32,242 bases of DNA from assembly GCA_964553405.1 (NCBI GenBank), contig CAZKLS010000021.1:1-32242 (forward strand), written 5' to 3'. The notes below the pieces were generated by a model. It saw only the letters and a program-made list of their open reading frames with translations. It ran no database searches and was not told the DNA's origin. The translations under genes and the position numbers were made by a program. Every line of letters begins with the position of its first letter. Positions within the stretch are counted from its first letter, which is position 1. Positions 8,380 through 16,711 of the stretch are shown here, piece after piece. This DNA comes from DATIRA01 sp964553405 (GTDB taxonomy: Bacteria > Pseudomonadota > Gammaproteobacteria > Steroidobacterales > Steroidobacteraceae).

Positions 8380-10188
8380 ATGGACATGCTGCGGGCCCTC
8401 CCGGAGGTCTTCGGCTACACGCGCCACGCGATCGAGCTCGTCTGGCGCACCAGCCGGCCGCTCACCGTCGCGCTCGCGGCGCTGACGCTGGTGGCGGGGC
8501 TGCTGCCCGCCGGCATCGCCTGGGTCGGTGCGCGGATCGTCGATGCGGTGCTCGCGGCGATCACCGCGCACGCGGCGGGCTCGACAGACCTCTCGACGGT
8601 GCTCGGCTGGGTGCTGCTCGAGGGCCTGCTGGTGGCCGCGCTCGCGGCTGCGCAGCGCGGGCTCTCGACCTGCCAGTCCCTGCTCAGGGCCCAGCTTGGC
8701 CAGCGCGTCAACGAGATGATCCTCGAGAAGGCGCTGACGCTGGAGCTGCGTCACTTCGAGGACTCGGAGTTCTACGACAAGCTGACGCGCGCGCGCCGGG
8801 AAGCCTCGACGCGCCCGCTGTCGCTGGTCATGCGCAGCTTCGGCCTGGTGCAGAACGCGATTGCGATCGCGAGCTTCGCGGTGCTGCTCTGGCAGTTCTC
8901 GCCCTGGGCCGTGGCGGTGCTGTTTCTTGCGGGGCTGCCGGCCTTCGTCGCGGAGGCGAAGTTCTCCGGCGATGCGTTCCGGCTGTTCCGCTGGCGCTCG
9001 CCCGAGACCCGCATGCAGATGTACCTGGAGACGGTGCTCGCGCGCGAGGACCACGCCAAGGAGGTCAAGCTCTTCGAGCTCGGGCCGCTGCTGCTCGAGC
9101 GCTACCGGCAGATCTTCCGCAAGGTGTTCAAGGAAGACCGGGCGCTGACGATCCGGCGCGACACCTGGGGCTTCTTCCTCGGGCTCATCAGCACTGGCGC
9201 GTTCTATGCGGCCTATGCCTGGATCGCGGTCAGCGCGGTGCGGGGCAGCATCACGCTGGGCGAGATGACGATGTACGTGCTGCTGTTCCGGCAGGGCCAG
9301 GCCGCGGTCTCGGCGAGCCTGGCTGCGATCGGCGGCATGTACGAGGACAATCTCTACCTGTCCACGTTGTACGAATACCTCGATACGCCGGTCGACACGC
9401 CGCCCGGCCGCGCGACCCGGGGACCGGACCCGGCGGACGGTGTGCGCTTCGAGCGGGTGAGCTTCACCTACCCGGGTGCCACCGAGCCGGCCGTGGAGGA
9501 CGTCTCGTTCCACCTGCGGCCGGGCGAGAGCCTCGCGCTGGTCGGCGAGAACGGCTCGGGCAAGACGACGCTGATCAAGCTGCTGACGCGACTCTACCTG
9601 CCGTCGTCCGGCCGCATCACGCTCGAGGGCCTCGACCTCGCCGAGTGGGATCCGGGCGTGCTCAGGCGCCGCGTCGGAGTGATATTCCAGGACTTCGCGC
9701 GCTACCAACTCAAGGTCGGCGAAAACATCGGCGTTGGCGACGTGCAGCGCTTCGAGGACGAGGCGCTGTGGCGCGAGGCCGCCGAGCTATCGACTGCGAT
9801 GCCGTTCGTGGACGAGCTGCCGCAGGGCTTCGAGACGCAGCTCGGAAAGTGGTTCAAGGACGGCCGCGAGCTCTCGGGCGGCCAGTGGCAGAAGATCGCG
9901 CTGGCGCGGGCCTTCATGCGCCGCGGGGCCGACATCCTGGTGCTGGACGAGCCGACCGCGGCAATGGACGCCCGCGCCGAGGCCGAGGTGTTCGAGCGCT
10001 TCCGCAAGCTCGCGGTGGGCCGCATGGTGATCCTGATCTCGCACCGCTTCTCGACCGTGCGGATGGCGGACCAGATCCTGGTCATCCAGGGCGGCCGCAT
10101 CCTCGAGCGCGGCACGCACGACGAACTGATGCAGCAGCACGGGCACTACGCGAGCCTGTTCGCGCTGCAGGCGAAAGGCTACCGCTGA
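8380..10188 (+). CDS. ABC exporter, fused transmembrane and ATP-binding half-transporter
   Basis: 602 aa from the ATG at 8380; a start at 8326 would add 18 residues (MVAGRRLGSTTAP). GAGGCGGG precedes 8380, while 8326 has only GAGG almost touching it, so 8380 is preferred. The N-terminal half has several hydrophobic segments typical of a type IV exporter membrane domain (for example LTVALAALTLVAGLLPAGIAW and AIASFAVLLWQF). The C-terminal nucleotide-binding domain has Walker A GENGSGKT (389-396), signature LSGGQ (498-502), Walker B ILVLDEP with D523/E524, and the H-loop ISHRFSTVRMADQILVIQGG. It probably homodimerises in the inner membrane. Substrate cannot be told from sequence. It follows cysB by a few bases, so they may be co-transcribed. 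It is convergent with the GFA gene. Confidence 0.9.
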   Translation: MDMLRALPEVFGYTRHAIELVWRTSRPLTVALAALTLVAGLLPAGIAWVGARIVDAVLAAITAHAAGSTDLSTVLGWVLLEGLLVAALAAAQRGLSTCQSLLRAQLGQRVNEMILEKALTLELRHFEDSEFYDKLTRARREASTRPLSLVMRSFGLVQNAIAIASFAVLLWQFSPWAVAVLFLAGLPAFVAEAKFSGDAFRLFRWRSPETRMQMYLETVLAREDHAKEVKLFELGPLLLERYRQIFRKVFKEDRALTIRRDTWGFFLGLISTGAFYAAYAWIAVSAVRGSITLGEMTMYVLLFRQGQAAVSASLAAIGGMYEDNLYLSTLYEYLDTPVDTPPGRATRGPDPADGVRFERVSFTYPGATEPAVEDVSFHLRPGESLALVGENGSGKTTLIKLLTRLYLPSSGRITLEGLDLAEWDPGVLRRRVGVIFQDFARYQLKVGENIGVGDVQRFEDEALWREAAELSTAMPFVDELPQGFETQLGKWFKDGRELSGGQWQKIALARAFMRRGADILVLDEPTAAMDARAEAEVFERFRKLAVGRMVILISHRFSTVRMADQILVIQGGRILERGTHDELMQQHGHYASLFALQAKGYR

Positions 10189-10202
10189 GCCGCGGCGCCG
10201 GA

Positions 10203-10637
10203 CTACTCGGGCAGCGTCTCGCCCGAGCCGCCCATCTCCGCCGGAAAATCCTTCAGCTTGGGCAGGCCGTCCCGGACCCGGAGCGTCGCTTCCTGGTAGT
10301 TCACGTGGAGCGCCGGCCGGAACGGGAAATCCGGGATCACGGCTGCATAGACGTCGACCAGGCCCATCCCCGGATGATCCGTGAAGACGTGTCCGCCGCA
10401 GGTCCTGCACCATTTCCGGTGGCTGTTCGGCGACTTGTTGTAGCTGGCGATGTTGTCGGCGCCGCTCGTGATCCGCACTGCCTCGGGCTTCCACAGCGTG
10501 AACGCGTTGACCGGCCCCGCCGACCAGTGACGGCACGATTCGCAATGGCAGTAGCCCATCGCGGCCGGCTCGCCGCTCACGGTCCACTGCACTGCGCCGC
10601 AGAAGCAACTTCCTGAATAGGACTTCTCCCCGCTCAT
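10203..10637 (-). CDS. GFA-family (Mss4-like fold) zinc-binding protein
   Basis: 144 aa, usual GFA size. All seven family cysteines are present: CFCGAVQW (C11, C13), CHCESC (C30, C32, C35) and WCRTCGG (C77, C80), giving the structural and catalytic-type zinc sites. The family is named for glutathione-dependent formaldehyde-activating enzyme, but most members, probably including this one, have no established reaction. The ATG at 10637 is preceded by a strong ribosome binding site (AAGGGGGAG, about 7 bases upstream). The frame stays open far upstream, antisense to the HerA-like gene, and that part is discarded. Convergent with the ABC exporter, divergent from the HerA-like ATPase. Confidence 0.9.
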   Translation of the reverse strand: MSGEKSYSGSCFCGAVQWTVSGEPAAMGYCHCESCRHWSAGPVNAFTLWKPEAVRITSGADNIASYNKSPNSHRKWCRTCGGHVFTDHPGMGLVDVYAAVIPDFPFRPALHVNYQEATLRVRDGLPKLKDFPAEMGGSGETLPE

Positions 10638-10931
10638 AGAAACTCCCCCTTTGTGCTGTTGTGACTCTGTAATCCGGATGCCCGGCCACAGGTCCGCCGA
10701 GTCTAGACGATTCCTGTGAACGCAGCGCAGGGCCGGCGCGCTTACCGTCGGCCCGATCCCCGGAGACGAGGTCGAAGGCATCCGGCGAACGCCCGAACGA
10801 CCCGGGACCTGCCAGACGCCTGCGCGCCGGGCGCGTCGATCGGGCGCGATTCGGCCCACACCGGGACAATCGCTTATTCTTCGCACAGGTTCCTTGCGAG
10901 CGACGACCGGACTTCGACCCAGGCGCGAACC

Positions 10932-13301
10932 ATGACCCTCCCCAGTTACGAAAAGCTCGGTGTCTTCTACCTCGGTCGTGAACTCGACCCCGAGTCGCAG
11001 CAATCGGGCGATCTCCTGCTCTACGACTCCCGGGACCTGACGACCCACGCCGTCTGCATCGGCATGACGGGCAGCGGCAAGACGGGCCTGTGCATTTCGC
11101 TGCTCGAGGAAGCCGCCATCGACGGCATCCCGGCGCTGGTCATCGATCCCAAGGGCGACATCGGCAATCTCGCGCTCACGTTCCCGGAGCTGCGCGGCGC
11201 GGACTTCGAGCCCTGGGTGGACCCGGGCGAGGCCGAGCGCAAGGGCCTCACCGTCGCCGAGCACGCGGCTGCGACGGCCGGAAAGTGGCGCGAGGGGCTG
11301 GCGGAGTGGGAACAGGATGGTGCGCGCATCAGCCGCCTGCGCGATTCCGCCGAAGTCGCGATCTACACGCCCGGCTCGAGTTCCGGCCGGCCGTTGTCGG
11401 TGCTGCGCTCGTTCGCGGCCCCGGACGCCGCGCTCGCGGCCGACGCCACCGCGATGCGGGAGCGTGTCGGCGGGGCGATCGCGGGGCTGCTCGGGCTGCT
11501 CGGCATCGACGCCGACCCGGTGCAGAGCCGCGAGCACATACTACTGTCCGCGATACTCGATGACGCATGGCGCAACGCCCGCAGTCCCGATCTCGCGGCG
11601 TTGATCCAGGCAGTGCTGAAGCCGCCTTTCGACAAGGTGGGCGTGTTCGACGTCGAGACCTTCATGCCCGCCAAGGCCCGCAACGAGCTCGCGCTGCGGA
11701 TCAACGCGCTGCTGGCCGCGCCCGGCTTCTCGGCCTGGCTCGAAGGCGAGCCGCTCGACATCCAGCGCCTGCTGTTCACTTCCGACGGCAGGCCGCGGGT
11801 CGCGATCGTGTCGATCGCGCACCTGAACGATGCAGAGCGCATGTTCGTCGTCGCGCTGGTCGCCAACGAACTGGTCGCCTGGATGCGACGCCAGGGCGGC
11901 ACCAGCAGCCTGCGCGCGGTGTTCTACATGGACGAGGTCACCGGTTACCTGCCGCCGGTCGCGGTACCGCCGTCGAAGCCGCCGCTGCTGACGCTGATGA
12001 AGCAGGCGCGAGCATTCGGCGTCGGCGTTGTGCTCGCGACCCAGAACCCGGTGGACCTCGACTACAAGGGACTCTCCAATGCCGGCACCTGGTTCATCGG
12101 CCGCCTGCAGACCGAGCGGGACCAGGCGCGGGTGATCGAGGGCCTGCTCGCGACCGAGGCGGCTGCGGGGATGGACCGCGGGACGCTTGAGCGGCTGATG
12201 TCGAACCTCGGCCAGCGGACCTTCCTGATGCGGAACGTGCACGACGACGAACCCGTGCTGTTCCGCACACGCTGGGCGCTCAGCTACCTGCGGGGCCCGC
12301 TGACGCTGAAGGAGATCGAGCGGCTGACGGGCGCTCCCGGTGCCGGCGTCGCAAGCCCGGCGCCGGCGGCACCGCCGGCCGGGCCCGCTGCGCCGCAACC
12401 GACCGGATCGGGACAGCGGCCGATCGTCGCAGCCGGCGTCGTGGAACGGTTCCTCGAAGCAGGCGCCGCGGCGGCGCCGCTGACCTACGGCGCCCGCGTC
12501 GGCGCGCGGGTTCGCGCCCACTTCGTCGACGGCAAGGCCGGACTGGACGCCTGGGAGTCGTGGTACTACCTCGCCCCGCTGACGGAAGCGGGCCCCGACT
12601 GGTCCGCGGCCGAGGTGCTGAGGGCCGGCGGGCCGACGTTCACCGATGCACCGGCGGAAGGAGCACGATTCGTCGAGCCTCCGCCGGGGGCGCTGGCCGC
12701 GCGCAGCTACAGGGACTGGGCCCGGGATCTCGAGGAACACGTCTATCGCAGCGAGACACTCACGGTCTTTCACTGCCCGTTGCTCGGGGTCTCAGCGGCC
12801 CCGGGCGGGTCGGAGGGCGAGTTCCGCGCGCACATCGCGCTCGCGCTGCGCGAGAAGCGCGATGCCGCGGTCGAGGGGCTGCGGGAGCGTTACGAGAAGA
12901 AGCTGCGCGCACTCGGTGACCGCCGGCGTCGCGCCGAGCAGAAGCTCGAGCGTGAGAAGGCCCAGGCGACCCAGCAGACGACCTCGTCGGTACTCGACGT
13001 CGGCGGCAGCCTGCTCGGAGTGCTGTTCGGCAGCCGGCGCAGCAGCGCCGCGAGGAAGGCGTCCGCCGCGGCCAGGAGCGTCGGTCGAGCCAGCAAGGAA
13101 CGGGATGACGTCCGGCACGCGGAGGCGGACGTCGAGGCGCTGAAGCAACAGCTGGCCGCACTCGAGGCCGAGCTCGAGTCGGAAATCAGCAGCCTGTCCG
13201 CCGAGCTGGACCCGGCCGAGGTGCCGATCGAACGCCGCGAAGTGCGCCCCAGGAAATCCGACCTCTCTGCCGAGGACCTGGCGCTCGTCTGGCAGCCTTG
13301 A
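10932..13301 (+). CDS. HerA/DUF87-like P-loop ATPase with C-terminal coiled coil
   Basis: 789 aa. An N-terminal segment (LPSYEKLGVFYLGRELDP) precedes Walker A GMTGSGKT (residues 44-51), then VIDPKGDIGNLALTFP. Walker B is VFYMDEV (D334, E335), followed by the sensor-like segment FGVGVVLATQNPVDLDYKG and an arginine-finger-like region LQTERDQARVIEGL, as in HerA-FtsK-type hexameric translocases and COG0433 proteins. A Pro/Ala linker (about 475-495) leads to an unassigned domain and then a coiled-coil region. There, two highly charged helices flank a Gly/hydrophobic stretch (VLDVGGSLLGVLFGSRR). No NurA nuclease neighbours it. The start ATG follows no clear ribosome binding site but fits family N-termini. 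Function (DNA translocation, or membrane-linked motor) is open. DUF2780 and yajQ follow on the same strand. Confidence 0.85.
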   Translation: MTLPSYEKLGVFYLGRELDPESQQSGDLLLYDSRDLTTHAVCIGMTGSGKTGLCISLLEEAAIDGIPALVIDPKGDIGNLALTFPELRGADFEPWVDPGEAERKGLTVAEHAAATAGKWREGLAEWEQDGARISRLRDSAEVAIYTPGSSSGRPLSVLRSFAAPDAALAADATAMRERVGGAIAGLLGLLGIDADPVQSREHILLSAILDDAWRNARSPDLAALIQAVLKPPFDKVGVFDVETFMPAKARNELALRINALLAAPGFSAWLEGEPLDIQRLLFTSDGRPRVAIVSIAHLNDAERMFVVALVANELVAWMRRQGGTSSLRAVFYMDEVTGYLPPVAVPPSKPPLLTLMKQARAFGVGVVLATQNPVDLDYKGLSNAGTWFIGRLQTERDQARVIEGLLATEAAAGMDRGTLERLMSNLGQRTFLMRNVHDDEPVLFRTRWALSYLRGPLTLKEIERLTGAPGAGVASPAPAAPPAGPAAPQPTGSGQRPIVAAGVVERFLEAGAAAAPLTYGARVGARVRAHFVDGKAGLDAWESWYYLAPLTEAGPDWSAAEVLRAGGPTFTDAPAEGARFVEPPPGALAARSYRDWARDLEEHVYRSETLTVFHCPLLGVSAAPGGSEGEFRAHIALALREKRDAAVEGLRERYEKKLRALGDRRRRAEQKLEREKAQATQQTTSSVLDVGGSLLGVLFGSRRSSAARKASAAARSVGRASKERDDVRHAEADVEALKQQLAALEAELESEISSLSAELDPAEVPIERREVRPRKSDLSAEDLALVWQP

Positions 13302-13349
13302 TCCCCGGAGCCACGCTTGAGGTAGTATCGCCGCCTCGGAGGGCCAGCG

Positions 13350-13736
13350 ATGAACGAGCTGATCAAGCGTCTTACCAAGGAACTCGGCGTCAACAAGGCG
13401 CAGGCCAAGGGCGGCCTGATCGCGCTGCTGCGCGCCGGGCAGCAGAACATGGCGCGGCGCGATTTCGAGGAATTCGTACGCGACGTGCCGGGCGCCGACA
13501 AACTGCTGGCCGAGGCACCGCCGCCGAGCGCACTGAGCTCGCTGGCGGGCGGGCTCGGCTCGCTGATCGGCGGCAATCGCGGGCCCGGGCGCTGGGCGGG
13601 CCTGGCGGCTTCGTTCAGCGAGCTGGGCGTGGACCTCGCCACGGCGAAGAAATTCGGCCCGATCGTGATCGACTATGTGAAGCATCACGGCGGGGAAGAC
13701 ATCGTCGACAAGATGAAGGTCGCGCTGAAGCTGTAG
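13350..13736 (+). CDS. DUF2780-type (VcgC/VcgE-like) small protein
   Basis: 128 aa. The pattern of an N-terminal LTKELGVNKAQAKGGLIALL helix pair, a central Gly/Ser-rich hydrophobic loop (SSLAGGLGSLIGGN) and a C-terminal helical part (FGPIVIDYVKHHGGEDIVDK) resembles DUF2780. No signal peptide is evident. Members have no known function. The ATG has GGAGG upstream (CGGAGGGCCAGCG), and a TAGTAT -10-like element lies just before that, so it may have its own promoter 48 bp after the HerA-like gene. A hairpin follows the stop codon. Family assignment is from memory of the pattern, hence moderate confidence in the name; that it is a gene is secure. Confidence 0.75.
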   Translation: MNELIKRLTKELGVNKAQAKGGLIALLRAGQQNMARRDFEEFVRDVPGADKLLAEAPPPSALSSLAGGLGSLIGGNRGPGRWAGLAASFSELGVDLATAKKFGPIVIDYVKHHGGEDIVDKMKVALKL

Positions 13737-13756
13737 GCCCGACGCCCGGCCCGGCA

Positions 13757-13776
13757 GTCCCGCCCCGCCGCGGGAC
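13757..13776 (+). terminator. Possible terminator hairpin between the DUF2780 gene and yajQ
   Basis: GTCCCGC and GCGGGAC form a perfect 7-bp stem around a 6-base loop, followed by CTTCCT. The T-tract is weak, so Rho-independent termination is only possible. It starts about 20 bases after the DUF2780 stop. Confidence 0.35.
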
Positions 13777-13811
13777 CTTCCTGACTCATCAACCCCAATG
13801 CAGGAGGCCGG

Positions 13812-14294
13812 ATGCCTTCGTTCGACATCGTTTCTGAAGTGGACCTGCACGAGGTCGCCAATGCCGTGGACCAGGCCAACCGCGAGGTCGGGCAGCGCTT
13901 CGATTTCAAGGGCACGAATGCCAAGTTTGAGTTGAAAGAAAGCGTCGTTACGCTCTCGGCGCCTGCCGATTTTCAACTAAAACAGATGCTCGACATCCTG
14001 CGGCTCAAACTGGCCAAGCGGGGCGTGGACGTCGAGTGCCTGAAGGTGGACGAGCCGGTCGTCACCGGCCAGACGGCGCGGCAGACGGTGACGCTGCGCC
14101 AGGGCATCGACACGGAACTGGGCAAGAAGATCCAGCGGCTCATCAAGGACGCCAAGCTGAAGGTGCAGGCGCAGATCCAGGACAAGCAGGTCCGGGTGAG
14201 CGGCAAGAGCCGCGACGACCTGCAGTCGGTCATTGCCCTGGTGCGCAAGGGCGGGTTCGACCTGCCGCTGCAGTACACGAACTTCCGGGACTGA
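13812..14294 (+). CDS. yajQ: YajQ-family nucleotide/cyclic-di-GMP-binding protein
   Basis: 160 aa, full family length, from MPSFDIVSEVDLHEVANAVD to LPLQYTNFRD. It carries the family hallmarks RFDFKGTNAKFEL, KRGVDVECLKVDEP, TVTLRQGID and VRVSGKSRDDLQSVIA. YajQ has two ferredoxin-like RNP-type domains; homologues bind cyclic di-GMP (Xanthomonas) or nucleotides/RNA. It is cytosolic. A perfect AGGAGG lies 6 bases before the ATG. A stretch at 13925-13985 uses AT-rich codons (TTG, AAA, GAA, CAA, CTA) that are rare elsewhere in this gene and can fold into a three-way junction; see the separate entry. Confidence 0.95.
   Translation: MPSFDIVSEVDLHEVANAVDQANREVGQRFDFKGTNAKFELKESVVTLSAPADFQLKQMLDILRLKLAKRGVDVECLKVDEPVVTGQTARQTVTLRQGIDTELGKKIQRLIKDAKLKVQAQIQDKQVRVSGKSRDDLQSVIALVRKGGFDLPLQYTNFRD
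13930..13978 (+). other. Predicted three-way-junction RNA fold inside yajQ
   Basis: AGTTGAAA (13930-13937) pairs perfectly with TTTCAACT (13971-13978). Enclosed are two further hairpins: AGCGT-CGTT-ACGCT (13941-13954) and CGGC-GCCT-GCCG (13957-13968). Junction strands are only 2-3 bases. The outer stem is built from codons unusual for this GC-rich gene (TTG AAA; TTT CAA CTA). Read by eye; energy and conservation were not computed. Confidence 0.35.
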
Positions 14295-14333
14295 TAACCG
14301 GCGAAGGCCCGTTTCGGATCTTACCTACTTGCG

Positions 14334-14352
14334 AATAACAATAGTTCTCATT
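14334..14352 (+). promoter_or_regulatory. Fur box upstream of the TonB-dependent receptor
   Basis: AATAACAATAGTTCTCATT matches the 19-bp Fur consensus GATAATGATAATCATTATC at 11 of 19 positions by hand alignment, in an AT-rich island of an otherwise GC-rich region. It sits about 55 bases before the receptor ATG, a normal place for Fur repression. Confidence 0.6.
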
Positions 14353-14406
14353 TAGATTTCGGCCTCCAAGAAACGGCTATGTGCAGCCGGCAAGCGGGGT
14401 CGATCG

Positions 14407-16617
14407 ATGAATTCAACCAAGTCCGTCCTCGGCGGTGTCCTTGCCGCTGCCTGTGCCGTGCCGGCGCTTGCCGCAGAGCCCGCCGGCCCGGCCGACGGCG
14501 CACTGCCGCCCGGCATGGAGCAGGTGATGGTCATCGGCAGCCGGGAGAACGCCGCGCTGGTCGGCGGCTCGGCGGCGTTCCTCTCGGCCGCGGACCTCGA
14601 GGAGTTTCGCCATACCGACGTGATGCGGGTGCTGCAGCAGGTGCCCGGGCTGTACCTCGTCGAGGAGGAGGGCTATGGCCTGCGGCCGAACATCGGCATC
14701 CGCGGCTCGGGCACGGACCGCAGCGCACGGATCACGCTGATGGAGGATGGAGTGCTGATCGCGCCGGCACCGTACGCGGCGCCCGCGGCCTATTACTTCC
14801 CGACGATGCAGCGGATGCATGCCGTGGAAATCCTGAAGGGCTCCTCGTCGGTGCGCTTCGGCCCCCGCTCGACCGGCGGCGCGGTCAACCTGGTCTCGAC
14901 GCCGATCCCCTCCGGCCCGTTGACGGGCCAGGCCGACCTCGCCTACGGCCAGGACTCGACCCTGCTCGGGCACTTGACCGCCGGCGGCAGCGGCGAACAC
15001 TGGGGCTTCCTGATCGAGGCGCTGCGCCAGCAGACCGACGGCTTCAAGAAGCTCGACGGCGGCGGCGACACCGGCTACACGCTGGACGACTACCTCGCGA
15101 AGCTGCGGTACACGACGGACGGCGACGCGCGCTACTACCAGGAGCTGGAACTCAGGCTCGGCACGACCAGCCAGGACGACAACGAGACCTACATGGGCCT
15201 GACGGACGAGGATTTCGGCCGCACGCCCTACCGGCGCTACTCGGCCAGCCAGCGCGACAACTTCACGTCCGACCACGACCAGTACGAACTGCGGCACTTC
15301 ATCGAGATCGGTCCGTCGCTGTCGCTCGCGAGCACCGTCTATCGCAACGAGTTCTCGCGCAACTGGTACAAGGTGGACCGCGTGGGCGGCCGCGACATGG
15401 CCACGATCCTCGCGGACCCGGAGACCTACGCAGCCGAGTACTCGTGGATGACCGGCACGACGAGCCCCGACGACGCGATCAGCCTGCGCAACAACAACCG
15501 CAGCTACTACGGCCAGGGGATCCAGACCGTGCTGTCATGGTCTCCCGCGACCGGCGGCCGCGTCTCCCACGACGTGCAGCTCGGGCTGCGCTGGCACGAG
15601 GACGAGGAAGACCGCTTCCAGGACGACGACGCCTACCGGATGCAGGACGGACGCCTCGTGCTGACCCGTGACGGCGCGCCGGGCAGCCAGGACAACCGCG
15701 TCAGCGACGCGCAGGCCTTCGCCGCCTACCTGCAGGACCAGCTGAGTTTCGGCTCCTGGATCGTCACACCCGGCCTGCGCTTCGAGTCCATCGACATGGT
15801 GCGCAGGGACTACTCCCGCAGCGATCCCGATCGCTCGGAAGGCCCGACACGGGTCCGTCGCAGCGACGTGAACGAGCTGATCCCCGGACTCAGCGCGGTC
15901 TACCTCATCGACGATCAGCTGCGGATCGTCGGTGGCGTCTACAAGGGATTCAATCCGCCGGCCCCCGGCTCAGAGAGCGATCCCGAGGAGAGCGTCAACT
16001 ACGAGCTGGGCCTGCGCTACGAGGCGGCCACCGTCTCGGCCGAGGCCATCGCGTTCTTCAACGACTACACGAACATGGTCGGCACCTGCACGGCCTCGAC
16101 CGGCGGGAACTGCGACATCGGCCAGCAGTTCGACGGCGGCGAGGCGGACATGAAGGGCCTCGAGCTTGCGCTCGAATACCAGGCCAGCGTCGGCAGCCTG
16201 CAGCTGCCGCTGCGCTTCAGCTACACGTACACGGATGCGACCTTCCAGAACAGCTTCAACAGCGACTTCGAGGAATGGGGCCGGGTCGAGAGCGGCGACC
16301 AGCTGCCGTACATCCCGGAGCACCAGCTGCAGTTCGTCGCCGGCCTCAGCGGCGGGCGCTGGGGCCTCAACCTGAGCGCCTCCTGGGTGGACGCGATGCG
16401 CACGGTCGCGGGACAGGGACCTGCGCCCGCCTCGGAGCTGACGGACGCCCACTGGGTGCTCGACTTCGCGGGCGACTACGAGCTCACCCGGAACCTGTCG
16501 ATGTACGCGAGGGTGGAGAACATGCTCGACGCGACCTACATCGCCGCGCGGCGTCCGGCCGGCGCGAGGCCGGGCTTGCCGCTCCGGGCATTCGCAGGCC
16601 TGACCGCCCGGTTCTAG
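14407..16617 (+). CDS. TonB-dependent outer-membrane receptor, FecA-like (ferric chelate uptake)
   Basis: 736 aa. Signal peptide MNSTKSVLGGVLAAACAVPA with cleavage near LAA. The mature N-terminus (GMEQVMVIGSR, TonB-box region) leads directly into the plug: VLQQVPGLYLVEEEG, NIGIRGSGTDRSARITLMED, DGVLIAPAPYAAPAAYYFP (from about 114) and VEILKGSSSVRFGPRSTGGA, which resemble FecA-type plugs. The rest is the 22-strand barrel, ending in the C-terminal phenylalanine (LTARF) needed for barrel assembly. There is no N-terminal signalling domain and no FecI/FecR pair nearby, so it is a plain transporter. A CxxxxxxxxxC pair in an extracellular loop (GTCTASTGGNCDIG) may form a disulfide. Control by iron is indicated by the Fur box. 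The exact ligand (ferric citrate or other chelate) is not determinable. Confidence 0.9.
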   Translation: MNSTKSVLGGVLAAACAVPALAAEPAGPADGALPPGMEQVMVIGSRENAALVGGSAAFLSAADLEEFRHTDVMRVLQQVPGLYLVEEEGYGLRPNIGIRGSGTDRSARITLMEDGVLIAPAPYAAPAAYYFPTMQRMHAVEILKGSSSVRFGPRSTGGAVNLVSTPIPSGPLTGQADLAYGQDSTLLGHLTAGGSGEHWGFLIEALRQQTDGFKKLDGGGDTGYTLDDYLAKLRYTTDGDARYYQELELRLGTTSQDDNETYMGLTDEDFGRTPYRRYSASQRDNFTSDHDQYELRHFIEIGPSLSLASTVYRNEFSRNWYKVDRVGGRDMATILADPETYAAEYSWMTGTTSPDDAISLRNNNRSYYGQGIQTVLSWSPATGGRVSHDVQLGLRWHEDEEDRFQDDDAYRMQDGRLVLTRDGAPGSQDNRVSDAQAFAAYLQDQLSFGSWIVTPGLRFESIDMVRRDYSRSDPDRSEGPTRVRRSDVNELIPGLSAVYLIDDQLRIVGGVYKGFNPPAPGSESDPEESVNYELGLRYEAATVSAEAIAFFNDYTNMVGTCTASTGGNCDIGQQFDGGEADMKGLELALEYQASVGSLQLPLRFSYTYTDATFQNSFNSDFEEWGRVESGDQLPYIPEHQLQFVAGLSGGRWGLNLSASWVDAMRTVAGQGPAPASELTDAHWVLDFAGDYELTRNLSMYARVENMLDATYIAARRPAGARPGLPLRAFAGLTARF

Positions 16618-16711
16618 CGCGAGACGGCTGGACGGCGTCCCGGGCCGCCCCGGGCTCGGCTATGCTGAGACACGGCAGGCGCGCGGGCCTGGCCGATCGC
16701 GAGGGTCGCTG

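Noticed and set aside
7738..9708. A 656-codon open frame on the minus strand
   Set aside because: Antisense to cysB and the ABC exporter; composition is that of a shadow frame.
10932..13301. HerA-NurA or Sir2-HerA defence pair
   Set aside because: No nuclease or Sir2 gene adjoins the HerA-like gene; the flanking genes are a GFA protein and DUF2780/yajQ.
13930..13978. Hammerhead-type ribozyme
   Set aside because: The three-way junction lacks the CUGANGA and GAAA core strands, so only an unspecified RNA fold is reported.
16639..16654. Terminator after the TonB receptor (CCCGGG-CCGC-CCCGGG)
   Set aside because: A 6-bp GC hairpin without any T-tract, and such palindromes are frequent at this GC content.
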